Assembly (NCBI GenBank): GCA_963812255.1
Contig: CAWEUM010000002.1
Location: 62,001-126,000 of the forward strand
Direction: 5' to 3'
DNA length: 64,000 nt
From: DATJGR01 sp963812255
GTDB lineage: Bacteria; Pseudomonadota; Gammaproteobacteria; Pseudomonadales; Azotimanducaceae
Positions 8,137 to 17,900 of this stretch are shown here, piece by piece (the stretch's first letter is position 1; every line of letters begins with the position of its first letter). The notes beneath the pieces are model-generated. The model saw nothing but the letters and a program-made list of their open reading frames with translations, had not been told where the DNA came from and searched no databases. The position numbers and the translations under genes were made by a program.

Positions 8137-9492
8137 ATGGATGTCACGCTGGCTCGATTCGTTTCGGCGTTGCGGCACGCTGAGCTGCGCGTTTCTCCGG
8201 CTGAAACGCTCGATGCGTTGGCCGTGGTGAATTGCATCGGCATCTCGGATCCGACCCGCTTGCGCGACGCACTCTCCTTGGTTCTGGCAAAAACCCGCGA
8301 AGAGAAAACGCATTTCGGCGAGTGTTTCACGCGCTTCTTCGAGCAGCTCGCGTTTCGCACGCCCGTCAAGCAGAGTTTTTTTCGAGGTATCGACCGCGAT
8401 CGCGCGCTGAATCAGGTTGCGATTCATCTGAGCGTCGCTACGCGAGAGATCGTCGCCGCGATCCTGCACGGCGATCATGGCGCGCTGGCCGTTGCGGTGG
8501 AACGCGCGGCACATGATGCGGATATCGATACGATGCGCACGTTGCGCGACAAGGCTTCGCTCACGGGCCACGTTGCAGACGCGTTGGGTGCGCGCGAACT
8601 CGAAGCGTTGCTGAGTTCACCGCCCGACGCACTGACGGCTGAAATCGTCCATGCGCTGCGTTACCTGCGCCACTACATCAAGCAGGAAGTTCAGCAGTAC
8701 GTCGATACGCAGTATCGCCTGAACGTCGATGCGTCGGGCAAACGCGCAATTCTGGAGGCCGCACTGGCTGCGAATCTCACCCAGATCCCGACCGAATATC
8801 GCGGCGAGGTCCGCCGCGTAGTCGAACAACTCGCCAGGCAACTCGCGCGGGACCACCGACGCCGGCGGCGCAAGTCGCGCCGCGGTCAGCTGGACATCAA
8901 GCAGACCTTGCGTGCCAACATGGCTTTCGACGAAGCGCTGTTTCATCTGAAATGGCGCCGGCAGAAGCGTGAGAAGGCGACGGTGTTCGCGCTGTGTGAC
9001 GTCAGCGGTTCGGTGAGTCGGGTGGCGCGTTTTCTACTATATCTGCTCTATGAACTGACCGATGTACTGCCGAGCATTCGCACCTTCGCGTTTTCGAACC
9101 GTCTCGGCGAAGTCAGTGGCCAGTTTCGCGACAAACCGATCGAAGTGGCGATCGAAGAGGCGTTGTTCGATTGGGGAAAGGGCAACACCGACTACGGACG
9201 CGCGCTGCTCGACTTTCGTGATCTGGCATTACGCGATGTCGATCACCGTTCGACGGTCATCATCCTCGGTGACGCGCGCAACAATCACTACGAGCCTCAT
9301 ACCGATCGCCTGAAGGCCATTTCGCAGCGCGCCAAGCGTGTGCTGTGGCTCAATCCCGAGGCGCGTGAGAACTGGGGTGAGGGCGACTCGGAAATGTTGC
9401 GGTTCGCGCCGTATTGCTCGCGCGTGACGCGCTGCAATTCAGTCACCGATCTTGAGCGTTTCGCCGAAACATTGATCGCGGCACAGCGATAG
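8137..9492 (+). CDS. CoxE-like VWA domain protein
   Basis: A 451-residue protein with a helical N-terminal half (about 1-235), an Arg-rich linker (RDHRRRRRKSRRG, 239-250) and a C-terminal von Willebrand A domain with the MIDAS motif DVSGS (288-292). Relatives (CoxE/YehP-like) work with a MoxR-type AAA+ ATPase to insert metals or remodel enzymes. No MoxR gene is in the window. It follows the diiron gene and is closely followed by a symporter (5 bp), so the latter two may be cotranscribed. A role in maturing the neighbouring diiron protein is conceivable but only inferred. Confidence 0.8.
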   Translation: MDVTLARFVSALRHAELRVSPAETLDALAVVNCIGISDPTRLRDALSLVLAKTREEKTHFGECFTRFFEQLAFRTPVKQSFFRGIDRDRALNQVAIHLSVATREIVAAILHGDHGALAVAVERAAHDADIDTMRTLRDKASLTGHVADALGARELEALLSSPPDALTAEIVHALRYLRHYIKQEVQQYVDTQYRLNVDASGKRAILEAALAANLTQIPTEYRGEVRRVVEQLARQLARDHRRRRRKSRRGQLDIKQTLRANMAFDEALFHLKWRRQKREKATVFALCDVSGSVSRVARFLLYLLYELTDVLPSIRTFAFSNRLGEVSGQFRDKPIEVAIEEALFDWGKGNTDYGRALLDFRDLALRDVDHRSTVIILGDARNNHYEPHTDRLKAISQRAKRVLWLNPEARENWGEGDSEMLRFAPYCSRVTRCNSVTDLERFAETLIAAQR

Positions 9493-9497
9493 TACCG

Positions 9498-10955
9498 GTG
9501 TCGGCACTCAACCTGGCGATCCTGCTTGGACTCACCGCGCTGGTCACGTGGTTGGGCCACCGGCTGGCCGGCGCCGTCCGGAACCGCCACGATTTCTTCG
9601 AAGGCGGCGGTGTGATGCCGTGGTGGGCGGTCTCCGCATCGATTATCGCAACAGTCATCAGTTCAGTGACATTCGTTGCCGTTCCTGCCGCCGTCTTCAA
9701 GCCGGGCGGCAATCTGGGCTATTTCCAGGTACTGCTTGGACTGATGCTAGGCAAGATTCTGACGGCGCTGGTGTTCGCAAGGCCTTTCTACGACAGCGTC
9801 GGTGTTCGCACGACATACGATTACATCGGCGCGCGCCTCACTCCGGCCGTCGGCCAGTTTTCGCTCGCGCTCGGGATCGCGCTGTCGGTGGTGTCGACCA
9901 GCATCAAGGTTCTCACAACCGGACTGGTTCTCGCGGTCGTCACCAACTGGTCACTGGCGATCTGCATCGTCGCCGTCGTTGGCTTCTCGATTCTGTGGAG
10001 CGCGATGGCGGGATTGAAAACGGTCATCTGGACCGATCTCATCCTGTTCGTCATCTTCACTGCGGGCGCGCTGTTCGCCATCGGCTGGACGGTGATCGGA
10101 CTCGATCTGAACGCAGCCGAGGCGTTCGCGATGCTCGACGCCAAGGCTAAACTGGTGTTGTTCGATCCATCGATCGATCCCAAAAAAACGTACACGCTGT
10201 GGGCCGGACTCATCGGCGGGTCGTTGCTGAGCCTCGCGATGGCGAGTTCGCAGGCCACGCTGCAGCGGATACGGGCCTGCAGCAATGCGACCGAAGCGCG
10301 CAAGGCGTACCTCTTTGCGGCGTTGTTCTATCTCACGCCGGTATGCATGCTGGGCGTCGGCCTGACGTTGACCTTGTTTTACACATTGCATCCCCTGCCG
10401 GCAGCCGTGCTCAGCGAGCTCGCTGCGCAACCCGATCGGATCTTTCCATATTTCATCGTCACCGCGATCCCCGAGGGTATGTCGGCGCTTTTCATCGCGG
10501 CCATATTCGCCGCTGGTATCTCCACCTTGGATACGGCGTTGACCGAGATCGCCGACGTCAGCGTGACCAACCTCTACGCTCGCATCGTAGGCGAAGTATC
10601 GGCGGCGCATTACATGCGCGTAGCTCGAATAGCATTGCTGTTCTGGGGTGTGATGTTCGCCGCTGGTGCGCTGTATCTGCAGCGATTCTCCGGCCGCGGT
10701 CTGCTCGATCTCACGTTCGAGCTACCGAATTACGTCAATGGTCAGTTGCTTGCGACGATCCTGCTGGCGCGTGTTGCGGTCGGTGGATGGGCGGGCTACC
10801 TGGTCGGATCTTGCGTGGCGATTGGGACCGTGGCCTGGCTGTCGAGTGCCGGTGTCGGGTTCTTCTGGTGGTGTCCCGCCTCGGCGCTGACGATGATCGT
10901 GACGGTCCGTGCGCTCGATCGTCGCGCGCCGGAATGGAGCGGGATTGTCAATTGA
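9498..10955 (+). CDS. Sodium:solute symporter (SSS family)
   Basis: A 485-residue membrane transporter with about 12-13 transmembrane helices, starting at GTG. The family signature region is present: GGGVMPWWAVSASIIATVIS (about 36-55), and FIAAIFAAGISTLDTALTEIA (about 330-350) with the sodium-site serines and threonines. It probably imports a small organic solute with Na+; the substrate cannot be read. The start lies 5 bp after the VWA gene, and the 3' end overlaps the convergent sirtuin gene by 8 bp. Confidence 0.88.
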   Translation: MSALNLAILLGLTALVTWLGHRLAGAVRNRHDFFEGGGVMPWWAVSASIIATVISSVTFVAVPAAVFKPGGNLGYFQVLLGLMLGKILTALVFARPFYDSVGVRTTYDYIGARLTPAVGQFSLALGIALSVVSTSIKVLTTGLVLAVVTNWSLAICIVAVVGFSILWSAMAGLKTVIWTDLILFVIFTAGALFAIGWTVIGLDLNAAEAFAMLDAKAKLVLFDPSIDPKKTYTLWAGLIGGSLLSLAMASSQATLQRIRACSNATEARKAYLFAALFYLTPVCMLGVGLTLTLFYTLHPLPAAVLSELAAQPDRIFPYFIVTAIPEGMSALFIAAIFAAGISTLDTALTEIADVSVTNLYARIVGEVSAAHYMRVARIALLFWGVMFAAGALYLQRFSGRGLLDLTFELPNYVNGQLLATILLARVAVGGWAGYLVGSCVAIGTVAWLSSAGVGFFWWCPASALTMIVTVRALDRRAPEWSGIVN

Positions 10956-11712
10956 TGCCGACCGCGAAGGCGAGCGTTGCGCCGATTTCGCGATGCACGA
11001 CGAGATCCGCAATCGAATCGAGCGGCGTCGGTTCCCGATTGATGATGACGAGCTTTGCGCCCATCTCCTTCGCCAGCTCCGGAAACCCTGCGGCAGGATA
11101 GACCACCAACGACGAGCCTACGACGACGAACAGGTCGCAGCGCAGCGTCTGGTCCTGGGCGCGCCGCATCTCGCGCTCCGGCATCGATTGGCCGAACGAA
11201 ATCGATGCGCTTTTGATGATGCCGCCGCATGCGTCACACGGATCGATTCTGCCGGCCTCAGTGAACTGTTGCTCCAGATCGACCATCTCATAGCGCTTGT
11301 GACAATCGAGGCACATCGCGTAGCGCGAGTTGCCGTGCAGTTCGATGATCTGGTCGGAATCGATTCCCGAAACCCGATGCAGATCGTCGACATTCTGTGT
11401 GATCACCGCTGTTGCCTTGCCCGCGTGCACCAACTTCGCGACAGCTTCGTGGCCCTTGTTGGGTTTGGCGTTCTCGATTGTCCGGTCTCCGCTGAAGCGA
11501 CGGCGCCAGGATTCCTGACGGATCGAATCGGACGCGACGAAATCCTGGAACTGGATCGGCCGCATCTTCGTCCACAAACCGGTGCCGGGGCTGCGAAAGT
11601 CGGGAATGCCGGATTCCGTGCTGATACCGGCACCGGTGAAAAACACGATACGTTGCGCGGACTCGAACAGATTCCGCAACATGTCCAGGTCGTCGACGAC
11701 AGGGTGCTTCAT
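10948..11712 (-). CDS. cobB: NAD-dependent protein deacylase, Sir2 family
   Basis: A 254-residue sirtuin. It shows GAGIS (27-31), the NAD-binding TQNVDDLH (105-112), catalytic His126 in ELHGN, and a zinc ribbon with Cys134, Cys137, Cys159 and Cys162. It removes acyl groups from lysines using NAD+. The start MKHPVVDD at 11712 is chosen because the upstream extension has no family match. It lies 22 bp after the alpha/beta hydrolase gene and probably forms an operon with that gene and the luciferase-like gene. The symbol is used in the broad sense. Confidence 0.88.
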   Translation of the reverse strand: MKHPVVDDLDMLRNLFESAQRIVFFTGAGISTESGIPDFRSPGTGLWTKMRPIQFQDFVASDSIRQESWRRRFSGDRTIENAKPNKGHEAVAKLVHAGKATAVITQNVDDLHRVSGIDSDQIIELHGNSRYAMCLDCHKRYEMVDLEQQFTEAGRIDPCDACGGIIKSASISFGQSMPEREMRRAQDQTLRCDLFVVVGSSLVVYPAAGFPELAKEMGAKLVIINREPTPLDSIADLVVHREIGATLAFAVGIN

Positions 11713-11734
11713 CGGTTGGTCAACGCGAAAACGG

Positions 11735-12517
11735 TCAGTTGTGCAACGTTGCCAGGCTCGCAAGCACCGCATCGGTCTGTTCGTACGGCACCATATGGCC
11801 GGCTTGCGCGATCATCGATAACTTCGCACCCGCGATGGCGGAGACGAAATGCTCCGCGTAAACCGGCGGAATCAGTTTGTCCGAGGCGCCCCAAACGATC
11901 TGGGTACGTGCGCGAATGCGGTAAAGGCGCTCACCGAGTCCCCGATCCGGAATCGGGAACAGAATTTTTCCGGCGGTGCCCATGCGACGCGCGTTGCCGA
12001 CGAGAAAATCCGTCAGAAACTCCGGATCGTTGAAGTCGCCGCCGGCGGATAGCAGGGCCGCATGTTTGGCCGGATCGTGAAACAGAAGTTCCGGCAATTC
12101 GAACGGCAGCTTCGCGAACAGATCCGGAATCGGATGGTCATCGAGCCACAAACCGGCGGGGCAGATCAACGCGAGCTGTCGCACCGTCGCGTTCGATACT
12201 GCAGCCATCTCGGCCGCAATCATGCCGCCCATGGAATGTCCGACGAGGATCGGGTCTTCGAGCCGCAGCGCCTCCCACACATCGAAGCCGAACAACGTGA
12301 AGTCCAGCATCGTTCGCAACGGCAGACTGCTGTCCGAATCTTCGTAGCCGGGCAGCAGCGGCGCGGTAACGCGATAGGTTTGTTCCAGACGCGCCAGAAA
12401 TGGATCGTTGGGGAGCAAGCCACCCGCGCCATGCATGAACAACAGCTGTGGTCCTCGCCCGCCTTCGTACACGCGAACCTGATGACGCCCGGCCACATCG
12501 ATAAGGCGTGAATCCAT
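11735..12517 (-). CDS. Alpha/beta hydrolase
   Basis: A 260-residue alpha/beta hydrolase. The oxyanion-hole region reads FMHGAGG (27-33), the nucleophile elbow is GHSMGG (93-98), the acid is probably in WGASDKL (about 209-215), and the catalytic His is in QAGHMV (about 237-242). The order and spacing are normal. It starts 3 bp after the luciferase-like monooxygenase gene. Such pairs often act in sequence, oxygenation then ester or C-C bond hydrolysis, in catabolic operons. The substrate is unknown. Confidence 0.85.
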   Translation of the reverse strand: MDSRLIDVAGRHQVRVYEGGRGPQLLFMHGAGGLLPNDPFLARLEQTYRVTAPLLPGYEDSDSSLPLRTMLDFTLFGFDVWEALRLEDPILVGHSMGGMIAAEMAAVSNATVRQLALICPAGLWLDDHPIPDLFAKLPFELPELLFHDPAKHAALLSAGGDFNDPEFLTDFLVGNARRMGTAGKILFPIPDRGLGERLYRIRARTQIVWGASDKLIPPVYAEHFVSAIAGAKLSMIAQAGHMVPYEQTDAVLASLATLHN

Positions 12518-12520
12518 GCG

Positions 12521-13759
12521 TCAGCCTCCCACTGCCGCAGCGGCCGGACGATCGGCTTGCGCACCCAGCGGATGAATCCAGAAGCGGTCGTCGCTCGCAT
12601 ACTCCGGCCACATGTCGCGCAATTGCGGCATCACTTCTTCGGCGAACAATTTGCTCGAACGCATACATTTGTCCTTCGGCATGTTGCCGACGTGAATCAG
12701 GCAGAAGATGTTGCCGACCCGTAGTCCGGTGATCAGTTCCTTCATCTGCGCGGCAACCGTATCGGGGCTGCCGGCAATCACGTAACCGTCGTTGACCAGC
12801 TGGTCCCAGCTCATGCTGCTCACATCGCCGAGCGCCTGTTGCGTCATCTGCGTCGTGACGTTGGCTTTCAGTGTCTTGATGGTCCGATAGCCTGGTGCGT
12901 CGGCAAAGCCCGGATATACGTGCAGGCAGCGGTTGTAGAAGTAGTCGATATGCTCGCGATAGTCGCGCTCGGCCTCTGCGTCGGATTCGGCCACGACGAT
13001 CGTCTGTGCGAAACCTGCGCGATACGGCGACATATCCTTGCCGCGCTCCGCGACGCGCTGCCAGTAGCCGTCCATCAACTGTTTTGCGCGCTTGTAGCCG
13101 CCGAAGCTCAGATAGCAATAAACGTAGTCGAAGTCGAGGCAGAAGTCGTAGGTCTCCAGCGAGCCGCCACCGGGAATGAAGATCGGCGGCGGTGATTGAA
13201 TGGGTTTCGGCCAGCAGTTCGCATACCGCAGCTTCGTGTAGCGTCCGTTGAATGCGAACGGTTCCGGTTCACGCCATGCCCGCATGATCAGTTCGTGTGC
13301 CTCGGCGTACCGCTCTCGCGTCAGCGCGGGGATATCGCCGTAAACATAATTGGTATCCATTGATGTGCCGACCGGAAATCCGGCGAGCAGACGGCCTCCG
13401 GAGATCACGTCGAGCATCGCGAACTCTTCGGCAACGCGAATCGGCGGGTTGTAGAGTGCGATCGAGTTGCCCAGCACGACCAATGCCGCGCGCGATGTGC
13501 GACGCGCCAGCGACGCAGCCATGAGGTTCGGCGACGGCATCATGCCGTACGCATTGGCGTGGTGTTCATTGACGCCGATACCGTCGTAGCCGAGCGTCTC
13601 GGCATATTCGAGTTCGTCGAGATAGAGGTTGTAGATTTCATGCCCCTTGACGGGATCGTAGAGCGAACTCGGGATGTCGACCCACACCGAGCGGTACTTC
13701 TCGCGAAAATCATCGGGCAGATGCGGCCATGGCATCAGGTTGAACCACGTGAATTTCAT
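12521..13759 (-). CDS. LLM-class flavin-dependent monooxygenase
   Basis: A 412-residue luciferase-like monooxygenase using reduced FMN or F420. Family features include GVNEHH (62-67), DVISGGR (about 118-124), FPVGTS (about 128-133), and the C-terminal AGSPDTVAAQM (about 338-348). It is the first gene of a minus-strand operon (monooxygenase, hydrolase, sirtuin) and is divergent from a DsbA-fold isomerase gene. The substrate is unknown. Confidence 0.85.
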   Translation of the reverse strand: MKFTWFNLMPWPHLPDDFREKYRSVWVDIPSSLYDPVKGHEIYNLYLDELEYAETLGYDGIGVNEHHANAYGMMPSPNLMAASLARRTSRAALVVLGNSIALYNPPIRVAEEFAMLDVISGGRLLAGFPVGTSMDTNYVYGDIPALTRERYAEAHELIMRAWREPEPFAFNGRYTKLRYANCWPKPIQSPPPIFIPGGGSLETYDFCLDFDYVYCYLSFGGYKRAKQLMDGYWQRVAERGKDMSPYRAGFAQTIVVAESDAEAERDYREHIDYFYNRCLHVYPGFADAPGYRTIKTLKANVTTQMTQQALGDVSSMSWDQLVNDGYVIAGSPDTVAAQMKELITGLRVGNIFCLIHVGNMPKDKCMRSSKLFAEEVMPQLRDMWPEYASDDRFWIHPLGAQADRPAAAAVGG

Positions 13760-13854
13760 TCTGCCTCCGCCAACCGAAAGAAGGTCATGTCACCCGCTTT
13801 GCGAACGCCTGTCAACAATTTAAGCTACTCGAATTATCGAACGCGGTTTAACAC
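13760..13854. promoter_or_regulatory. Divergent promoter region
   Basis: These 95 bp lie between the divergent monooxygenase and isomerase genes. The central part is AT-richer (caacaatttaagctactcg) than its surroundings, as expected for shared promoters. No operator could be assigned. Confidence 0.3.
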
Positions 13855-14466
13855 ATGCACACGCTCGAATTCTTCTTCGATTGTTCGAGTCCCTGGACGT
13901 ATCTCGCGTTCGAATCGCTGCAGAAGATCGAGCATCGTCAGCTCCAACAACATCGCGCTCTCAACATCGTCTGGAAACCGATTCTGGTGGGCGGAGTGTT
14001 CAATCAAATCAATCCGAGTGTGTATGAGAATCGCGCCAAGCCCGTTCCGGCGAAAGCGCGCTACTACCAGAAGGATCTGCAGGATTGGGCGCACCATGTC
14101 GGCATCTCGATCGGTGCGCCGCCTGTGTTTCCCGTCAACAGCGTGAAAGCGATGCGCGGCGCATTCGTTGCGCTCGAGCACGACTGTCTGCAGGCCTACG
14201 TGCGCCGCGTGTTCCATCGCTATTGGGGCGACCTCGCTGACATCTCGCAGGACGATGTGCTTGGCGGTATCGTCTCGGCATGCGGCATGTCGGTGGAGTC
14301 GTTCTTCGAAAAGATCCAGATGCAGACATACAAGAACCGGCTGCGGATCAACACTGAAGAACTCATCAATCGTGGTGGCTTTGGATCGCCGACGATGTTT
14401 CTCGATGGCGAAGACATGTACTTCGGTAACGATCGCCTGCAACTGATCGAGGCGAAGCTGGGCTAA
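13855..14466 (+). CDS. 2-hydroxychromene-2-carboxylate isomerase-like protein (DsbA family)
   Basis: A 203-residue member of the DsbA/kappa-class GST fold. The N-terminal FFFDCSSPWTYLA has serine in the CSSPW position used by 2-hydroxychromene-2-carboxylate isomerases, and the C-terminal NRGGFGSPTMFLDGE is the conserved glutathione-site cis-Pro region. The family does glutathione-dependent isomerisations in aromatic degradation. The divergent monooxygenase and hydrolase fit an aromatic or xenobiotic role, though this is inference. Confidence 0.82.
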   Translation: MHTLEFFFDCSSPWTYLAFESLQKIEHRQLQQHRALNIVWKPILVGGVFNQINPSVYENRAKPVPAKARYYQKDLQDWAHHVGISIGAPPVFPVNSVKAMRGAFVALEHDCLQAYVRRVFHRYWGDLADISQDDVLGGIVSACGMSVESFFEKIQMQTYKNRLRINTEELINRGGFGSPTMFLDGEDMYFGNDRLQLIEAKLG

Positions 14467-14572
14467 GACTCACGCGGGTCCCGGGTGAGCGCATTTCGGG
14501 CTGGCAAAACGTCGGCGGCTGAGGCAGAGTTTCGTTGAGCTTGGTCGCCTAACACGGAAGGGGAAACGAAGA

Positions 14573-14896
14573 ATGAAAGTGCAATTCTTACTGGCTGCGG
14601 TGGTCGTCGTGGCAGCTGGATGTCAATCAGCGCCGAACATGAAGGCCGTGGCTGCACAAGAAGCCGCGCCGGTGAACTGTGCAACCGCCGAAGGCGACCT
14701 GCGCATGTTGAACTCCGAAAAAGTGAGTACCGCCAGGGCGATCGCAGACGGTGTCACTGCCATTACGCCGATCGGTTTGGTCGCGGGTGCCGCAACCCGG
14801 ACGGAGGGAACCAAGCTTAAGATCGCTTCTGGCGACTACGACAAGGCGATCGATAAGAAGATGGCGCAGATCAAGTCCACTTGCGGCATCCAATAG
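14573..14896 (+). CDS. Small lipoprotein, unknown function
   Basis: A 107-residue protein with a signal peptide and lipobox VVAAGC (Cys17). The mature part has a hydrophobic stretch (about 58-75, DGVTAITPIGLVAGAAT) and a lysine-rich C-terminal helix ending in a single Cys (STCGIQ). A purine-rich ribosome-binding site (ggaagggg) precedes the ATG. It looks like a small structural or envelope-stress lipoprotein; I do not recognise the family. Confidence 0.65.
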   Translation: MKVQFLLAAVVVVAAGCQSAPNMKAVAAQEAAPVNCATAEGDLRMLNSEKVSTARAIADGVTAITPIGLVAGAATRTEGTKLKIASGDYDKAIDKKMAQIKSTCGIQ

Positions 14897-14935
14897 CCAC
14901 GAGCGACTTTTCGAGCGAGAGTCCGTCCCGCGTTC

Positions 14936-17900
14936 CTACCACCAGCTCTGTTGGGTGGCAGAACGTCGGTCGGCTTCGGCTTCGGCAGACGCACAAGGAT
15001 CCTTCTGGCGCGATACCCGGTCCCACAGGGTCGTTGCCAGTATCGACAGGCCGCCGGTGGCGAACGCCGCGCCGCCGTTAACCAGTGTGCCGGTTGCATC
15101 GACCGTCAAGTGCGGCTTGGAGAAGGTGCCCGTCACCTTCACATAGTTGTTTAGCAGTTCGCCGGCACTGATCCCCAGACCACCGCGCGCTGCGGTTTTG
15201 AAGTTGAAGTCGATGGTCTCGTCGCGCAGGTTGGCTTGGCCGTTGCTGATGATATCGACACCGGCCGTGCGCACGACGATCGCCGGATCGGTCCGAAGGA
15301 TTCCGTTGGTCGCATCGAACAGGTAAGCCTGACACTCCACCTCGGTATACGGCTGACGCTTCGACAGCGGATTCAGCGTGCGCATGAGCTCGCTCAGGAA
15401 ATCTGACGACAGCGCCGTGCTGATGCGTGAATTCGGCACGCGGCCGCCCTTGCCGACGAACCGGATTTTGCCATTGAGCGTCGCGGCGAGATCTCGCAAG
15501 TTCAATCCGGTCGCGCCGACGTTGATCTGGACTTTGTACAGGCTTGCCGCGGCCGTTCGATTTATGCCGGGGATAATGCCGAGGCGCACGTGGTCACCGG
15601 TAACGACGAGACGTACATTCGGTGTGCTCAGATCAGGGCCGATGGCGAGTTGAATCTTCAGATTTCCGTTGGCGCTGCCGAATGCGAGCGGGTCGAGCGT
15701 CAACTTCCCTTGCAACAGTGTGCCGCGTAGTTGCATCCCGTCGTATATTTCGCCCAGAAACCGGGTCTTTGCCGATTGAACCGCAACCTGTGCGTCTACT
15801 TCGTCGAGCAGGTTCGCGGGCAGTGCGATGTTCGGAATCGCCCGTGAATCAACGGGGTACGGGGTCGGCGGCGTCGTGCCGTTGACGACCGTGTCGGAGA
15901 GCGGTGTCAGATCGAGAAAGTTCGAGCGAAGACGGATATTGAGATCTGGCTTCGCCTTCAGATCGAGCGCGACACTGCCGGCAAAGTCCGACTCACCGAA
16001 GTGTCCGGTCAATTGTTGCATACGGAATGTATCGGGCGTTCCTGAGATGGTCGCCGTGAAGTCCAGCGGTTGTTTCGGCAGCGAAACGCCGAACATTCGA
16101 CCGGTTGCGCCAAGATCCGCGGTGCGTCCTTGGACACTCATTTCGGTCGCAGAATAGTCCGGGGCCCGATCCAACATCCCCTGCACGTTGATGAAGCCCC
16201 CTGGCGCATCGAAGCGCAGCGTCTCGAACGACCACCCGTCCCGACTCCACGATCCCTTCGCGCGAAGTGCGAATTGCTGGTTGACCACGGCCGATTCGGG
16301 CGCATCCGGCACCAGGAGTCTCAGATTGGGACCACTCGCACTGACATCGAACAGATTCGGTTGCGAGCTGACGGACGCACCAAGGGGCAAGCCGATGTCC
16401 GTCGAGACGACACCCTTGCTTCCGGCAGCGGCAAAGGCGACGTCCTGCAGTTGCGCGCGGCCCGCACCATAGTTGATGGCGCCCTGGATCCGAAAGGTTC
16501 CGGCAGGCAACGTCACATCGGCCATCCCCTGGAATGGGCGAAGATCGTTGCCATCGAACGTGAACCTCAGCGTGGTCGGTTGCTTCGGCGAGCCCGCAAG
16601 CGTGCCGCCGAGTTGCAGGTGTGCGCCGGCGGCAGCGACATCAACACCGGACAACCGTATGCGACCGCTTTGGCGCTGGATTTGTCCGGTTGCCTTGTAG
16701 GCCTGCGACGGCAGTCCCTTCCAGCCGTAAAAGTCTGCTACCGATGCGAGGCTCTTTCCTTGCAGGGCGAAGCGCACGGCCCCGTCGAAAGCAGGCGCTT
16801 TGCCGATCGTGCCATCCAGGGTCAGCTGGTCGCCGCCAATTTTCAGCGAGGCCGCATGCAGAACCGCGCCCATTGGCGTCCATTCGAACTGACCGTGTGC
16901 CGAGTACGCCGATCGGGGCGGTGCCATCAGTCCAAATTGTCGTCCAAACGGCGCGAAGTTTGCTCCGCTCACCGAGAAGTTCAGACGCGTGCCGACGTAT
17001 CCGGGATAGGCGCCGAGCGGGCCCGAAGCAGAAACTTTTGCCAGTAGTGTTGTTGCGTCGAGCTGGAGGATGTCTGCGCCCGATCCGTTCGGACGCATGA
17101 TGGCGGCAATATCAAATGGTCCGGTCGCGATACCCGGCACATGCAGCAGCTCGCGGAACTTCTCGATCGACGCCCCTTTGATGTGGACCGTCAGATCGAG
17201 ACCCTCGACCCTGTCGATGTTGGCGATGCTGCCGCGCACGCTGAGTGCACTATCCGGAAGTTCCAGGTCCACCTGATCGATTTGCAGCAGGGCCACGGTG
17301 CGATGAATTGTCGCGGCCAGGCGAAATCGTTCGGGTGGAAGCAGATCAAAACCGATGAGCCCCGCGAGCAGACTCACATCCGGACCTGAGATCTCGGTGC
17401 GAAGGGTCAGTTTGCCCATGTTCATCGGGTCGACCAGTTCACCGTCGCCTGAGATGTCGAATTCGCCGATCCGGCCGACGATGCTGCCGCGGACGCCTTG
17501 GCCGTCCGCCGATGGCGATACCGCCAGCGTCAACTTGAATGGCCCGTCTCCCAGATCGCGCACGCCGAGGGTCGATGCGACGTACGCGGCATCGGGACCG
17601 TTCACTTCAGCGTCGACCTGGCTTTCGACCGGTCGCGACAGGTCGTCGATTCGAGCGTTGATTGCAAGCGTGATCTGACCGACCCGCGCATCGATCGAGG
17701 TACTGAACGCCTTCGCAGCGATCAGATTGGCGAATGGACCGATTTGTCCCGTGACGCTCAGATTGGTCCCATTCGCCGATCCGTTCGCGGAGATGTCCAA
17801 CATATCGTCGGAGCGGCGCTGTTGATTGATATCTGCGAACCACAGATCCAGCGGACGATCGAGGCGCGGACCGATGAATACGACGTGCGCGCCGGGCAAC

